This document shows, one piece after another, positions 52,408-64,000 of a stretch of 64,000 nucleotides of DNA (positions are counted from its first letter, which is position 1; each line of letters begins with the position of its first letter). Source of the DNA: JBNLAN01 sp050302175 (GTDB taxonomy: Bacteria > Pseudomonadota > Zetaproteobacteria > Mariprofundales > Mariprofundaceae); assembly GCA_050302175.1 (NCBI GenBank), contig JBNLAN010000022.1:143133-207132 (forward strand), in the 5' to 3' direction. The notes under the pieces were generated by a model, which was given only the letters and a program-made list of their open reading frames with translations, ran no database searches and was not told where the DNA came from. Both the position numbers and the translations under genes were made by a program.

Positions 52408-53151
52408 TTACTTATTAGGTTCCTTCGGTGCAGCCGCTGCAGACTTATCACCAATCGACAACAGCTCCACTTCGAAAACCAGCGTGCTGTTCGGTCCGAT
52501 CTTGTTCCCTGCCCCGTTTTCACCATAGGCAAGCTTTGACGGAATATACAGCTTGTAAAGACTGCCCACCGACATCAACTGCAATGCTTCGGTCCAGCCG
52601 GGAATCACACCTTTTAGCGGAAAAGTAACCGGCTGATTACGCGCATACGAACTATCGAACTCGGTACCATCAATCAGAGTGCCGCGATAGTTGACCGTCA
52701 CAACATCATCTGCTGTTGGCTTCGCACCCTTACCCTCACGCATAACAATGTACTGCAGGCCACTATCCGTCTCTTTCACGCCCGTCTTCTTGGCATTTTC
52801 GGTCAAAAAGGCCTCACCGGCCTTGGCATTGGCTTCACCCTGCTCTTTGCGCTTGGCCATTTCGGCCTCACGTTTCTTGGTGAAATAAGCGATGCGAACC
52901 TGATTCGCATCAGCCTCGGCCAGCTTTGAGGCCGAGCCCTCGAACTGATCCCTGACACCAGCTGCAAAGGCATCAATATCCATATCGCCCTTGAAGTTCT
53001 GTAGCGAGGTGCCGACCTGCATGCCCAACGCATAGCCAAGTTTCTGAGCATCGGTCTCCAACGCAGCATCGCCGGATTTATCGGCATCGCCACTCTGGCT
53101 GCACGCGGCGGTCACCAGCAGCACAAACCCTATCAACAGTTTTACTCTCAT
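52408..53151 (-). CDS. FKBP-type peptidyl-prolyl isomerase lipoprotein, FkpA/Mip-like
   Basis: 247 residues. The lipobox VTAAC gives an N-terminal lipid anchor at residue 17. An FKBP-N dimerisation helix region (TDAQKLGYALGMQVGTSLQ, about 34-125) is followed by an FKBP domain (about 135-232: VTVNYRGTLIDGTEFDSSYARNQP, VIPGWTEALQLMSVGSLYKLYIPSKLAYGENGAG). It helps fold envelope proteins. A Mip-like periplasmic chaperone beside SurA in the same window fits the envelope theme. Confidence 0.9.
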   Translation of the reverse strand: MRVKLLIGFVLLVTAACSQSGDADKSGDAALETDAQKLGYALGMQVGTSLQNFKGDMDIDAFAAGVRDQFEGSASKLAEADANQVRIAYFTKKREAEMAKRKEQGEANAKAGEAFLTENAKKTGVKETDSGLQYIVMREGKGAKPTADDVVTVNYRGTLIDGTEFDSSYARNQPVTFPLKGVIPGWTEALQLMSVGSLYKLYIPSKLAYGENGAGNKIGPNSTLVFEVELLSIGDKSAAAAPKEPNK

Positions 53152-53180
53152 ATCATCCCCTTATTCAAGTATGTATTACC

Positions 53181-55103
53181 TTATTCCCGGACAGCCAGGC
53201 GAGCACTCTTCTCTTCAAGCTCCTCCCACCGGGAGTAGGCACTATCCAGAAGACCCTCTAGCTCTGCAAGCCTTTCCTGATCGCGACGATAGCCCGTCTC
53301 ATCACTCTGAAAATAACCCGCATCACAAAAACGCGCTTCGATCTCCGACTTCTCCGCTTCCATTGCCTCAATCCCGGCGGGAAGCGAGTCCAGCTCCGCT
53401 TGCTCCTTGTAGGCGAGCTTTCGCACACTCTTACTGGCAACCGTTCCCAGAACCGATCGCGTGGCAGGTTTCTTCTTTGCCTCAGACTGAGTTTTCGCAC
53501 CCTGCCGCTCCTTCCAGGCAAGATAATCGGAATACCCCCCCTCTATCGGCACCACCTGCCCCTCTCCCTCCAGCGCCAGCACCCGCGAAACCGTGCGATC
53601 CATAAAGGCGCGATCATGACTCACCATCATGATGGTGCCCTCATACTTCGCCAGCGCCTGTTCCAGCACTGAGAGTGTAGCAATGTCGAGGTCATTGGTC
53701 GGCTCATCCAGCACCAGCAGATTGGCAGGCTCAAGCAGCAGTTTTGCCAGCATCAACCGCCCGCGCTCGCCTCCGGAAAGCGCGGAGACCTTGGCGCGCA
53801 AGCGCTCCTTATCAAACAAAAAATCTTCGAGATAACCAACCACATGCCGTGCATGCACCCCGGCTACATAGACATACTGTCCGCCCTGCGGAAGCAGCAC
53901 ATCGCCAAGCGTCATATTCATATCCAGATGCCGCATCTGCTGCAGGAATGCAGGAACCAGCCGGGCGCCATGCCGGACACGCCCCGCATCCGGCTTGATC
54001 TCGCCCAAAAGCAAGCGAAGCAATGTGGTCTTGCCGATACCGTTGGGACCAATCAGGCCGATACGCTCGCCTGCCATCACTTTCAGATCGAGATGATCGA
54101 CAATTTTCTGCACACCATATGCATGGCAAAGCTTGGTCGCCTCGATCAGCATCTTTCCGGGTTTAATCCCGGTCGCCACTCGCAACTCCACATCACCACC
54201 GCGCAAGCGCCGCTCGGTGCGCTGGCGACGCAAATCCTCAAGATTCCGTACCCGGCCCTCATTGCGCGTCCGTCTTGCCGGAATCCCCTGCCGAATCCAG
54301 CGCTCCTCCTGCGCCAGCAGCTTGTCGAATTTGCGCTGCCCGCGCTCCTCGATTGCAAGTTGCTCGGCCTTTTTATCCAGATATTCGGAATAGGAGCATG
54401 GGAAACTGCGCAGATGCCCCCGATCCAGCTCAACAATCTCCTCTGCCACCGCATCCAGAAAGTAGCGATCATGGGTGATAAAAACGACAGCACCGGGAAA
54501 GCCGGCCACAAAATCTTCCAGCCATTCAATCGAACCGATATCCAGATGATTGGTCGGCTCATCCAACAACAAAATATCGGGAGAGGAAACCACCGCCTGC
54601 GCCAATGCCACACGCCTGAGCCAGCCGCCTGAAAGCTCGCCGACATCACGATGCGCTTCGAGCCCCAGCCTGGAAATCGCCGTGCTGATATGTGCCTGGT
54701 ACTGCCACGCTCCTGCCGCCTCCAGTTCAGACTGCAAACGATCAACCCGCTTCATCTCACTTTCTGCCGGACTCTTCTCAAGCGCGACCAGCGCCTCATC
54801 GTACTGCCTCAGAATGCCGGCCATTTCGCCCAACCCTTCGGCCACCACAGAAAAAACGGTTTGCCCGGGTTCGAAATAGGGATCCTGCGGCAAATAGGCT
54901 ACCCGTGCTCCGCGGCGAAGCGTAATCTCACCACTATCGGCCTCAATCATTCCCCCGATAATTTTAAGCAGAGTGGACTTCCCCTCGCCATTACGGCCGA
55001 TCAGACCGACACGGGCCGAGCGCCGCACAGTGAGTGAAACACCATCCAGCAACACCTGCGGCCCGTATGCCTTGTGAATATTCTGCAGATTGAGAACTGG
55101 CAT
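53181..55103 (-). CDS. uup: ABC-F family ATPase, Uup-like
   Basis: 640 residues, close to E. coli Uup (635). Two ATP-binding domains: Walker A GRNGEGKST near residue 37 and GPNGIGKTT near residue 350, signatures ELSGGWLRRVALAQ and LSGGERGRLMLAKLL, and the ABC-F linker between them. The C-terminal 90 residues form a coiled coil (ELDSLPAGIEAMEAEKSEIEARF), which in Uup binds DNA or ribosomes. It acts on translation or ribosome-linked quality control. The start is directly after the stop of the histidine kinase gene. Confidence 0.85.
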   Translation of the reverse strand: MPVLNLQNIHKAYGPQVLLDGVSLTVRRSARVGLIGRNGEGKSTLLKIIGGMIEADSGEITLRRGARVAYLPQDPYFEPGQTVFSVVAEGLGEMAGILRQYDEALVALEKSPAESEMKRVDRLQSELEAAGAWQYQAHISTAISRLGLEAHRDVGELSGGWLRRVALAQAVVSSPDILLLDEPTNHLDIGSIEWLEDFVAGFPGAVVFITHDRYFLDAVAEEIVELDRGHLRSFPCSYSEYLDKKAEQLAIEERGQRKFDKLLAQEERWIRQGIPARRTRNEGRVRNLEDLRRQRTERRLRGGDVELRVATGIKPGKMLIEATKLCHAYGVQKIVDHLDLKVMAGERIGLIGPNGIGKTTLLRLLLGEIKPDAGRVRHGARLVPAFLQQMRHLDMNMTLGDVLLPQGGQYVYVAGVHARHVVGYLEDFLFDKERLRAKVSALSGGERGRLMLAKLLLEPANLLVLDEPTNDLDIATLSVLEQALAKYEGTIMMVSHDRAFMDRTVSRVLALEGEGQVVPIEGGYSDYLAWKERQGAKTQSEAKKKPATRSVLGTVASKSVRKLAYKEQAELDSLPAGIEAMEAEKSEIEARFCDAGYFQSDETGYRRDQERLAELEGLLDSAYSRWEELEEKSARLAVRE

Positions 55104-56957
55104 CTAGCTTCCGACGACTTTCCCTTGTTCCAGAAGCATTCTGATTTTTATTCGCAAACTGTCGTGTGAGAAAGGCTTATGCAGAAAACCGGATGCCTCG
55201 GCCTGCTCCAGATCATCCTGCAAATCATCTTCGGCAAAGCCACTAAGTAACAGGATCGGAATCTCGCTATGCTGCTGCTTGCGAATACCCTGGCAAACCT
55301 CGACCCCGTTCATCCGGGGCAGGGCAAAATCAACAATTGCCAGATCAATACGTTTGCCATGTTGCTTGATCATGCCCATTGCCTCGACCCCATCCCGTGC
55401 TTCGATCGTTTCAAAACCGATCCGATGCAGCATTCTGCATGTCACCTGACGCACCATAAGGTCGGCATCAGCAACCAGCACCCTGCCCGATGCATGCCAG
55501 TCCGCTGTGCTGACGGGCTCGACTTCGACCGCCTCAACCGGCTCCCCGCTGATCGGCAAAAATATGCGGAAAGTACTCCCAGAACCGGGCCTGCTATCAA
55601 CAAGGATTGCGCCACGATGCGCCCGCACAAATCCGAGAACGACCGCCATACCGAGCCCATGCCCCCCGGGCTTGGTCGAGAAAAAGGGATCGAAAATTTT
55701 TGTAGCAACAGCCTCCTCAATGCCCCTGCCATTATCGCGCACCTCAATACAGGCATAGGTTCCGACAGGAATATCATGGTCGGCATAACTTTGATCAAGC
55801 AGCGCTTGGTCGACATCAACCAGACTGGTGGCAAGCACAATACTGCCTTCGCGCTTGTCCATTGACTCAAGCGCATTCATCACCAGATTCACCAGGGTCT
55901 GCTGCAATTGTGATGCATCGACCAGTACGGAAGCAATCCCATCCTGAAGTGTCAGCTCAATCTGCTGACCTCCGGCATAAGACTTCAGCATCGGCATCAG
56001 ATGCTGAATGTACTGATTGAGATCAATCAGGATGGTTTCAGGCTTCCGTTTCCCTGCATAGTCGAGCAGCTGTTCGCATAACTTGGCTGCTTGATTACTG
56101 GCATCTATTATCTGCGACAGGTTGGTTCTGATCGGTGACTTTTCGGGCGTATCCCAAAGTGTTAACTCTGCAAAGCCGGATACGACACTGAGGATATTAT
56201 TGAAATCATGCGCGATGCCGCTGGCCATCAGCCCCAGACTGCTGAGCTTTTCGGAATGCAACAGATGCTCTTCAGCCAGGATTTTTGCTTTTTCGGCCTG
56301 CTTGCGCACCTCGATTTCCGCCTCCAGCTCACCTTTGGCACGAAAAAGTCTCGTGCTGCTTGAGGCCTGCTCCACGGCAAAAAGGCTGGCGACGATCGCA
56401 AAGAAGAGATAAGTGAAGAGATCGGTATTCAACTCTGCTTGTGTAAAAGGAACGCCCCAGAGATGCGCACCTGCACCCAGGGCGATTCCCCAAAGACAGA
56501 AAGAATAGATCAGTGTCCAGATCATCCCTCCACGCAAACCCATGGCGTAGAACGCTATAAAAGGAAATATACCGGCGTAATTGATACCGCTGCGCTCGAT
56601 ACCCCCCTCCACAATCAGGCTACTGAACACAAACACAGCAATCAGCATCAGCAGGGTTGGCGCAAACTTCTGGAGTTTTGGGCTTTGATTTGTGGTATAG
56701 AGAACTGCGAGTGCCACCATCGCAATCCACTGCATTACAGCAAGCCGTTCAAACCCAAACGCATAATTCAGAATACCAAACAGCAATGCACATACTGCAC
56801 CGATATAGATACAAATATTCAGGCGGGAAGCGCGTTTGCCTGCTGCCATAATATCTTCTTCCGCTTGCACAATATCTTTCAGTGGCAACCAGACTTTACG
56901 ATAAAGCTCCAAACGGTTTTTCCTCCATGCGGCGACCATCGCTGCGAGCTTCGACAT
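55104..56957 (-). CDS. Hybrid sensor histidine kinase with receiver domain
   Basis: 617 residues. About six membrane helices (residues 45-205) form the sensor part, then a coiled coil, a histidine kinase core (LGLMASGIAHDFNNILSVV with the phospho-histidine near residue 252; N box LVNLVMNALESMDKREG; G boxes VRDNGRGIEE and GGHGLGMAVV) and a C-terminal receiver (VLVADADLMVR, phospho-Asp in AIVDFALPRMNG, LLLSGF, LHKPF). The GIAHDFNNIL form is typical of the NtrB-like kinase class. No response regulator gene is adjacent; the output is unknown. Confidence 0.9.
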   Translation of the reverse strand: MSKLAAMVAAWRKNRLELYRKVWLPLKDIVQAEEDIMAAGKRASRLNICIYIGAVCALLFGILNYAFGFERLAVMQWIAMVALAVLYTTNQSPKLQKFAPTLLMLIAVFVFSSLIVEGGIERSGINYAGIFPFIAFYAMGLRGGMIWTLIYSFCLWGIALGAGAHLWGVPFTQAELNTDLFTYLFFAIVASLFAVEQASSSTRLFRAKGELEAEIEVRKQAEKAKILAEEHLLHSEKLSSLGLMASGIAHDFNNILSVVSGFAELTLWDTPEKSPIRTNLSQIIDASNQAAKLCEQLLDYAGKRKPETILIDLNQYIQHLMPMLKSYAGGQQIELTLQDGIASVLVDASQLQQTLVNLVMNALESMDKREGSIVLATSLVDVDQALLDQSYADHDIPVGTYACIEVRDNGRGIEEAVATKIFDPFFSTKPGGHGLGMAVVLGFVRAHRGAILVDSRPGSGSTFRIFLPISGEPVEAVEVEPVSTADWHASGRVLVADADLMVRQVTCRMLHRIGFETIEARDGVEAMGMIKQHGKRIDLAIVDFALPRMNGVEVCQGIRKQQHSEIPILLLSGFAEDDLQDDLEQAEASGFLHKPFSHDSLRIKIRMLLEQGKVVGS

Positions 56958-57083
56958 GATGCCTTTTCACCCGCTTGCATTCAAAGTCTTTCGACGATAA
57001 ACACTTTGTTCTGCTTTGCGGCTTTTTCAACCGGTCATACCGCGTTAGGGTGCAGGCCTTTAACCGATCGACTGGAGATGGAT

Positions 57084-59798
<2,715 letters not shown>

Positions 59799-59830
59799 AG
59801 CAGCGACAACGAATCCAACAGGGGGAAAAA

Positions 59831-61798
59831 ATGCTGAGTCAGTGGAACGACGAAGAGGCCAGGCTGTGCGGAGGCGATCCGCTGCAGCTGAGGGTCTACA
59901 CCTCGCGGCTACTCGGCCGCGAGTCCTCGCTGGTACTGCACGGTGGTGGTAATACCTCGGTCAAGGCGAGTGCCAACGACCTGTTCGGCGACGAAGTCGA
60001 GCTCTTGTACGTCAAAGGCAGTGGTTGGGACCTGGCCACCATCAAGGCGGCAGGCTTCGCGCCAGTGCGCCTGGATGTGCTTCGGCGCATGGCCGGGCTG
60101 GCGGAGCTCAGCGACACCGAGATGGTCAAGGCACAACGGGCAGCCATGCTCGATCCCGCCGCGCCGACCCCGTCGGTCGAGGCGATCCTGCACGCCATTA
60201 TCCCCTTCCGTTATGTCGACCACACTCATACCGACGCGGTGGTAACCATCACCAATACGCCGGACGGCGAACGCCGCATCCGCGAATTGTACGGCGAACG
60301 TGTCCTGGTCGTCCCCTACGTCATGCCCGGTTTCATCCTGGCCAAAACCGTCCACGAAATAACCAGGGATATCGACTGGAGCAAATACGAAGGTATGGTG
60401 CTGCTCAATCACGGCCTGTTCACCTTCGCTGACGATGCGAAGCAGAGTTATGAAACGATGATCCGTCTGGTTTCCGAGGCGGAGACCTATCTTGAGACGC
60501 AGGCTTCCATCAAGTGGCAGGCCGCCGAGCCCGAAGAAGCGTTGCTGGAACGGGCAAGCTTGCGCCGGGCTGTGTCCGACGTCATGGGTGCGGCGATGGT
60601 GGCCCGCCCGGATACGGGTGAACAGGCGCTCGCATTCTCCAATCTCGCCGAACTGCGTGACATCGCCGGCCGCGGCACGCTGACACCCGACCATGTCATC
60701 CGCACTAAACCTACACCCGCGATCATCACGAAGGAGATCAAGGCGGATGTGGCGTCATTCACCGACAACTACCGCGCCTATTTCAACCGCCATGCCGACA
60801 CCACACAGCACTGCCTGGATGCCGCCCCGCGCTGGGCTGTGCTTCCCGGCCACGGAACGCTCAGCTTCGGCCGCAGCGTCAAGGATGCCGACATCGTCGC
60901 CGATATCGTCTCTCACACCCTGCCGGCCATCGTACGGGCCGAGCGCATGGGTGGCTGGCGCCCGGTTTCGGAGCGCGACCTTTTCGACGTCGAATACTGG
61001 GAACTCGAACAAGCGAAACTGAAGAAGGGCGGCGCAGCCCCCGCCCTTCAGGGTAAGGTGGCGCTGGTCACGGGAGCGGCAAGCGGCATCGGCAAGGCCT
61101 GCGCCACGACCCTGCACGCACAGGGCGCGGCGGTGCTGGCGCTGGACATCAACCCGGAGATCGAAACAGAGTTCACAGCCACCGATCTCGCCGGTATCGC
61201 CTGTGACGTCACCAATGCCGATGCCCTGCACTCGGCCGTCGACGAGGCGGTGCGCCGCTTCGGCGGACTGGATATTGTCGTCAGCAACGCCGGCATCTTC
61301 CCGTCCAGCGAAGCGATCGAGGCCATGCAGGCTACTACCTGGGACGCCAGTATGGCCGTCAACCTGACCAGTCACCAGCGGCTGCTGCAGTATTGCATCC
61401 CCTACCTGAAGCAGGGTATCGACCCCGCTGTCGTTATCGTCGCTTCCAAGAACGTACCAGCCCCAGGGCCGGGGGCGGCCGCCTATTCGGTCGCCAAGGC
61501 CGGGCTCACCCAGCTGGGAAGGGTGGCGGCACTGGAGCTGGCGCAGCACGGCATCCGCATCAACATGCTGCATCCCAATGCCGTCTTCGACACGGCCATC
61601 TGGACTGACGAAGTGCTGGAGAAGCGCGCCCGCCACTACGGCCTGAGCGTCGAGGAATACAAAACCAACAACCTGCTCAAGGTCGAGGTCACCTCCCGCG
61701 ATGTAGCCGAGCTCGCCTGCGCCATGGCTGGTCCGCTGTTCGGCAAGACCACCGGCGCCCAGTTGCCGGTCGACGGCGGCAACGAACGGGTCATCTGA
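59831..61798 (+). CDS. Bifunctional class II aldolase/short-chain dehydrogenase
   Basis: 655 residues. The N-terminal part (about 1-400) is a class II (fuculose/rhamnulose-type) aldolase domain with HGGGNTSVK, the zinc histidines in VDHTHTDAVV and NHGLFTF. The C-terminal part (about 410-655) is an SDR domain with VTGAASGIGKA for NAD and VSNAGIF, plus YSVAK as catalytic Tyr-Lys. This fusion is known as rhamnulose-1-phosphate aldolase/alcohol dehydrogenase. No rhamnose kinase, isomerase or transporter is next to it, so its substrate here is uncertain. The start has GGGGG upstream. Confidence 0.85.
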   Translation: MLSQWNDEEARLCGGDPLQLRVYTSRLLGRESSLVLHGGGNTSVKASANDLFGDEVELLYVKGSGWDLATIKAAGFAPVRLDVLRRMAGLAELSDTEMVKAQRAAMLDPAAPTPSVEAILHAIIPFRYVDHTHTDAVVTITNTPDGERRIRELYGERVLVVPYVMPGFILAKTVHEITRDIDWSKYEGMVLLNHGLFTFADDAKQSYETMIRLVSEAETYLETQASIKWQAAEPEEALLERASLRRAVSDVMGAAMVARPDTGEQALAFSNLAELRDIAGRGTLTPDHVIRTKPTPAIITKEIKADVASFTDNYRAYFNRHADTTQHCLDAAPRWAVLPGHGTLSFGRSVKDADIVADIVSHTLPAIVRAERMGGWRPVSERDLFDVEYWELEQAKLKKGGAAPALQGKVALVTGAASGIGKACATTLHAQGAAVLALDINPEIETEFTATDLAGIACDVTNADALHSAVDEAVRRFGGLDIVVSNAGIFPSSEAIEAMQATTWDASMAVNLTSHQRLLQYCIPYLKQGIDPAVVIVASKNVPAPGPGAAAYSVAKAGLTQLGRVAALELAQHGIRINMLHPNAVFDTAIWTDEVLEKRARHYGLSVEEYKTNNLLKVEVTSRDVAELACAMAGPLFGKTTGAQLPVDGGNERVI

Positions 61799-61843
61799 CC
61801 CTTCCAGCCCGCCACCAGATCGAAGCAGCCACCGATATAAAGT

Positions 61844-61871
61844 AAAGCCCGCTTCTTCTGAAACGGGCTTT
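61844..61871. terminator. Bidirectional hairpin terminator
   Basis: A perfect 8-bp stem AAAGCCCG/CGGGCTTT (61844-61851 and 61864-61871) with a 12-base loop sits between the convergent aldolase/dehydrogenase gene and the ankyrin gene. The A and T ends make it usable in both directions. Confidence 0.65.
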
Positions 61872-61882
61872 ATTCTAAGTGA

Positions 61883-63445
61883 TTATTGCGAACTTTTTCC
61901 CGATTTTGCCCCGATGGACTTGAGAAAAGCGAAATTCTCTGACTTACTGTCCATTTCTGCATAATCGAGGGTAGAAAACGACATCTCATCGACATCATTC
62001 AGCCTGGCGCCATGTTTGACTAACAACTTGATCATATCGATATCACTGTTTTGTGCGGCATGCATTAGCGGAGTCCGCTTTGTGTGTCGCAACATCCCGC
62101 ACGGATCGTTGATTTCTTTGGCCGACTTGTATGTGTGATTGACGTCTGCCCCTCGGTCGATAAGCAGTTCAACAAGCCGATGATCATTAAGCTGGATGGC
62201 GTAGTAGAGAGCGGTTTTGCCAAAGCTATTCGTTACATCAACACTTGCACCATGGTCAAGCAGGTACGGAACATATTGGGTAGTAACCAGAGCAGCAAAA
62301 AGCGCTGGTTCACCCTCGGTGTTTAAAGCAGCATCATCAATGCTACCGATAAATTCGACAAGCGCGGAAATGAAAGACTGATCCCTGTCATGATAGAGCG
62401 CAACTTTCAAAGCATAGTAGGCGTCAATTTTTGTTTTCTGACCTTCCACACCTTTGAGCAATTCCGCCTTCAAGTCGGCAATCGAGCTCTTATCATCACG
62501 CATTAATTCAACAACCTTTGGCCGTCGGTTTAATTTTTCGTCAATTAAGTATCTCGGATATGTGCCTGCTGCCCATTCTTCAAAAAGCATTAACGCGTGC
62601 CTTGCCGTAGCTGAAGCTTCCTTTTCTGACATGCCAAAACTTTCCTGATAATGCTTTGTAAGCTTTGGAAGGTCATTGTCGAACTCGGAAAAAAACTCTT
62701 TGTGAAGCAAGAAATTATATGGGCTCTCCCATGACCATTGCTCAAAATAATTCAGCCGATTGTCATAAAGCTGAGAAGGATACAGTTTTGCATCAATACT
62801 TTCGGGTTTTTGAGAATCATTGGCCTGGTCCAAAAAAACCTTTGGGGCGAGACCTGCACGTAGCAAATCAAATGCGTTGTACCTCCAGTTGGCGTAAATT
62901 ATGGACCCAGTGCAAAGTCCTGTATTGTTCTCGCTTCGAATTTGCACGGATAGCGCCTGAAGTTTCTGCAAGTAAGGAAGCGAGGCCAGCCCTCCTTTGC
63001 ATCCATAGTCCACATCGATGGGCGAACCATGTCCTGAGCCAAGATCGATATATTTTTCGCTGAATATACGCTCCGGGTATTTTTTCATCTCCTCACATGT
63101 AATGTTATCGTCTGCAAAGGGATCAAAACTGCTAATGGCCTTCTGGCGCTCATAATAGGCATTTGAGAGACAACTGGAGTCTTCGCAGCGATCACGCACT
63201 TCCTTTAGCCATTTGCGTTGATCCGCCACGATCAGTTTCTTCTCTTCCGGAGTCGAGGCATTGAGAATCTGCTTGTAACCAGTTGCTAAATCTTCATCGA
63301 GTCCTGAAAGATTATCGTCCGAACAAATCAGTTTCTCCACCCTTGTAGAGGCTTTGTTGCAATCAAACCCGGCAGCCCTTACCAGCTGAGGCAACACAAC
63401 CATCGAGAAAACAACGATAAAAACAATCTGTCGGGCTAACGGCAT
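61883..63445 (-). CDS. Secreted LprI-N domain and ankyrin-repeat protein
   Basis: 520 residues. Signal peptide (about 1-25, ending VRAAG), then a DUF1311/LprI-N domain (FDCNKASTRVEKLICSDDNLSGLDEDLATGYK, DQRKWLKEVRDRCEDSSCLSNAYYER) of the type found in lysozyme inhibitors. A long middle of unknown fold follows, then C-terminal ankyrin repeats (about 385-510: FGKTALYYAIQLNDHRLVELLIDRGADV, RTPLMHAAQNSDIDMIKLLVKHGA). The start at 63445 has GGGAGG upstream. Likely periplasmic, binding a partner protein; an inhibitor role is a guess from the domain. Confidence 0.8.
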   Translation of the reverse strand: MPLARQIVFIVVFSMVVLPQLVRAAGFDCNKASTRVEKLICSDDNLSGLDEDLATGYKQILNASTPEEKKLIVADQRKWLKEVRDRCEDSSCLSNAYYERQKAISSFDPFADDNITCEEMKKYPERIFSEKYIDLGSGHGSPIDVDYGCKGGLASLPYLQKLQALSVQIRSENNTGLCTGSIIYANWRYNAFDLLRAGLAPKVFLDQANDSQKPESIDAKLYPSQLYDNRLNYFEQWSWESPYNFLLHKEFFSEFDNDLPKLTKHYQESFGMSEKEASATARHALMLFEEWAAGTYPRYLIDEKLNRRPKVVELMRDDKSSIADLKAELLKGVEGQKTKIDAYYALKVALYHDRDQSFISALVEFIGSIDDAALNTEGEPALFAALVTTQYVPYLLDHGASVDVTNSFGKTALYYAIQLNDHRLVELLIDRGADVNHTYKSAKEINDPCGMLRHTKRTPLMHAAQNSDIDMIKLLVKHGARLNDVDEMSFSTLDYAEMDSKSENFAFLKSIGAKSGKSSQ

Positions 63446-63701
63446 AGCACCCTCCCATTGATCTGCCGGTACCACACGCTCTCCGGTCAATTATAGAATG
63501 GCTGTTTCCCTCTCACAGCAGAGCTGACTCAATGCGTACAGCAGTGGTGTGTCAAGTCATCTAATTTTCATTGTCGCTTTCCCCATAGTTAAAAATGGAT
63601 ATAGTCCTTGAGGAGCGTGAAGAGGGTCGGCGTGTGAACATCATCACAGACCAAAACATCATGGAATTTGACTATGCGCCATACATTTGGAGGAAGCTGA
63701 T

Positions 63702-64000
63702 ATGAGCATCGATATCAAATGGCTGGAAGAGACCATCCTGAAACGTTCTGTATCGGAAGTGGAGCAAAAAGCACTCCAATACCTGCGCGAACGGCAGTAT
63801 AAAACCGGCGATACCATCGTCGAACAAGGCAAGCCGGGAGGCCAGCTCTATATCCTGCGCTCCGGAAAAGCCAGCGTGGAAGATAACGATAGCAACACCG
63901 GACGCATTCGCATCGCATCTGTTGATGCAGGTGCAATGTTTGGCGAGCTGACCTTCATGAACAACCATTCGACAACAGCAGAAGTAGTTGCCCGGGAGGA
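63702..64000 (+). CDS. Cyclic-nucleotide-binding domain protein, 3' end outside the window
   Basis: The frame opens at ATG 63702 (GGAGG 8 bases upstream) and runs past the window end. The visible 99 residues are a cNMP-binding beta-roll: QYLRERQYKTGDTIVEQGKPGGQLYILRSGKASV and later DAGAMFGELTFMNN, the phosphate-binding cassette start (FGELxxxN). The end of the cassette and any output domain lie beyond the window. It could read the cAMP made by the cyclase at 30700, or be a CRP-type regulator. Confidence 0.85.
   Translation, partial: MSIDIKWLEETILKRSVSEVEQKALQYLRERQYKTGDTIVEQGKPGGQLYILRSGKASVEDNDSNTGRIRIASVDAGAMFGELTFMNNHSTTAEVVARE

Noticed and set aside
56439..57083. In-frame extension of acnA upstream by about 213 codons
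   Set aside because: It lies opposite the histidine kinase gene, has no aconitase similarity and no ribosome site; the family N-terminus starts at 57078/57084.

Overview
The window is about 64 kb of chromosome from a Gram-negative bacterium, almost certainly a member of the Pseudomonadota. The signs are LPS genes (kdsB, a heptose-7-phosphate kinase, lpxC, lptD, an LptF/LptG permease), a gammaproteobacterial-style order lptD-surA-pdxA, ubiquinone synthesis (ubiG), dksA, and a complete mraZ-to-lpxC division and cell wall cluster. MurE carries the DNPR motif of meso-diaminopimelate adders. The overall look would fit a Zetaproteobacterium such as Mariprofundus or a deep-branching gammaproteobacterium, but that placement is inference from gene content only.

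Layout. Positions 1-9409 hold a surface-glycan block: three methyltransferases, two glycosyltransferases, a WecD-like acetyltransferase and a clear WecE sugar transaminase, then heptose kinase and CMP-KDO synthetase; an LptF/LptG-family permease runs divergently. Positions 9410-10800 are a small accessory patch with two unknown small genes and a RelE/ribbon-helix-helix toxin-antitoxin pair. Positions 10850-29831 are the dcw cluster (mraZ, rsmH, ftsL, ftsI, murE, murF, mraY, murD, ftsW, murG, murC, murB, a 59-codon small gene, ddl, ftsQ, ftsA, ftsZ, lpxC), nearly all coupled by overlapping start and stop codons, with MraZ-type repeats at its promoter and a terminator after lpxC. Positions 29900-35475 hold a small charged protein, a CHASE2 adenylate cyclase with an ankyrin-type partner, dksA, a DUF2167 protein and an M50 protease. 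A five-gene minus-strand operon (dppBC-type permeases, nagZ, rhodanese, lipB) follows to 39081. A plus-strand run then carries ubiG, lptD, surA, pdxA, an AlgH/YqgE protein, a flavodoxin and a VOC protein up to 46069.

Positions 46100-48960 are the most unusual part: six consecutive small, AT-rich, same-strand genes, all membrane or secreted proteins of unknown function. Their boundaries carry GTTRRRY-like cores, and one site (46883-46938) folds like an integron attC. This looks like a degenerate gene-cassette array without an integrase in view. At 50783-51048 there is a 266-bp non-coding element with 21-bp terminal inverted repeats, MITE-like, sitting directly behind folE and supplying the stop codon of a 59-codon gene.

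Positions 51308-64000 hold an AI-2E family transporter, an FkpA-like lipoprotein isomerase, a Uup-type ABC-F ATPase, a hybrid histidine kinase, acnA, a fused class II aldolase/short-chain dehydrogenase, an LprI-N/ankyrin protein, and the start of a cyclic-nucleotide-binding protein cut by the window end. Cell-envelope building dominates the window: lipid A, KDO and heptose, LPS export, peptidoglycan synthesis and recycling, and outer-membrane protein folding are all represented.
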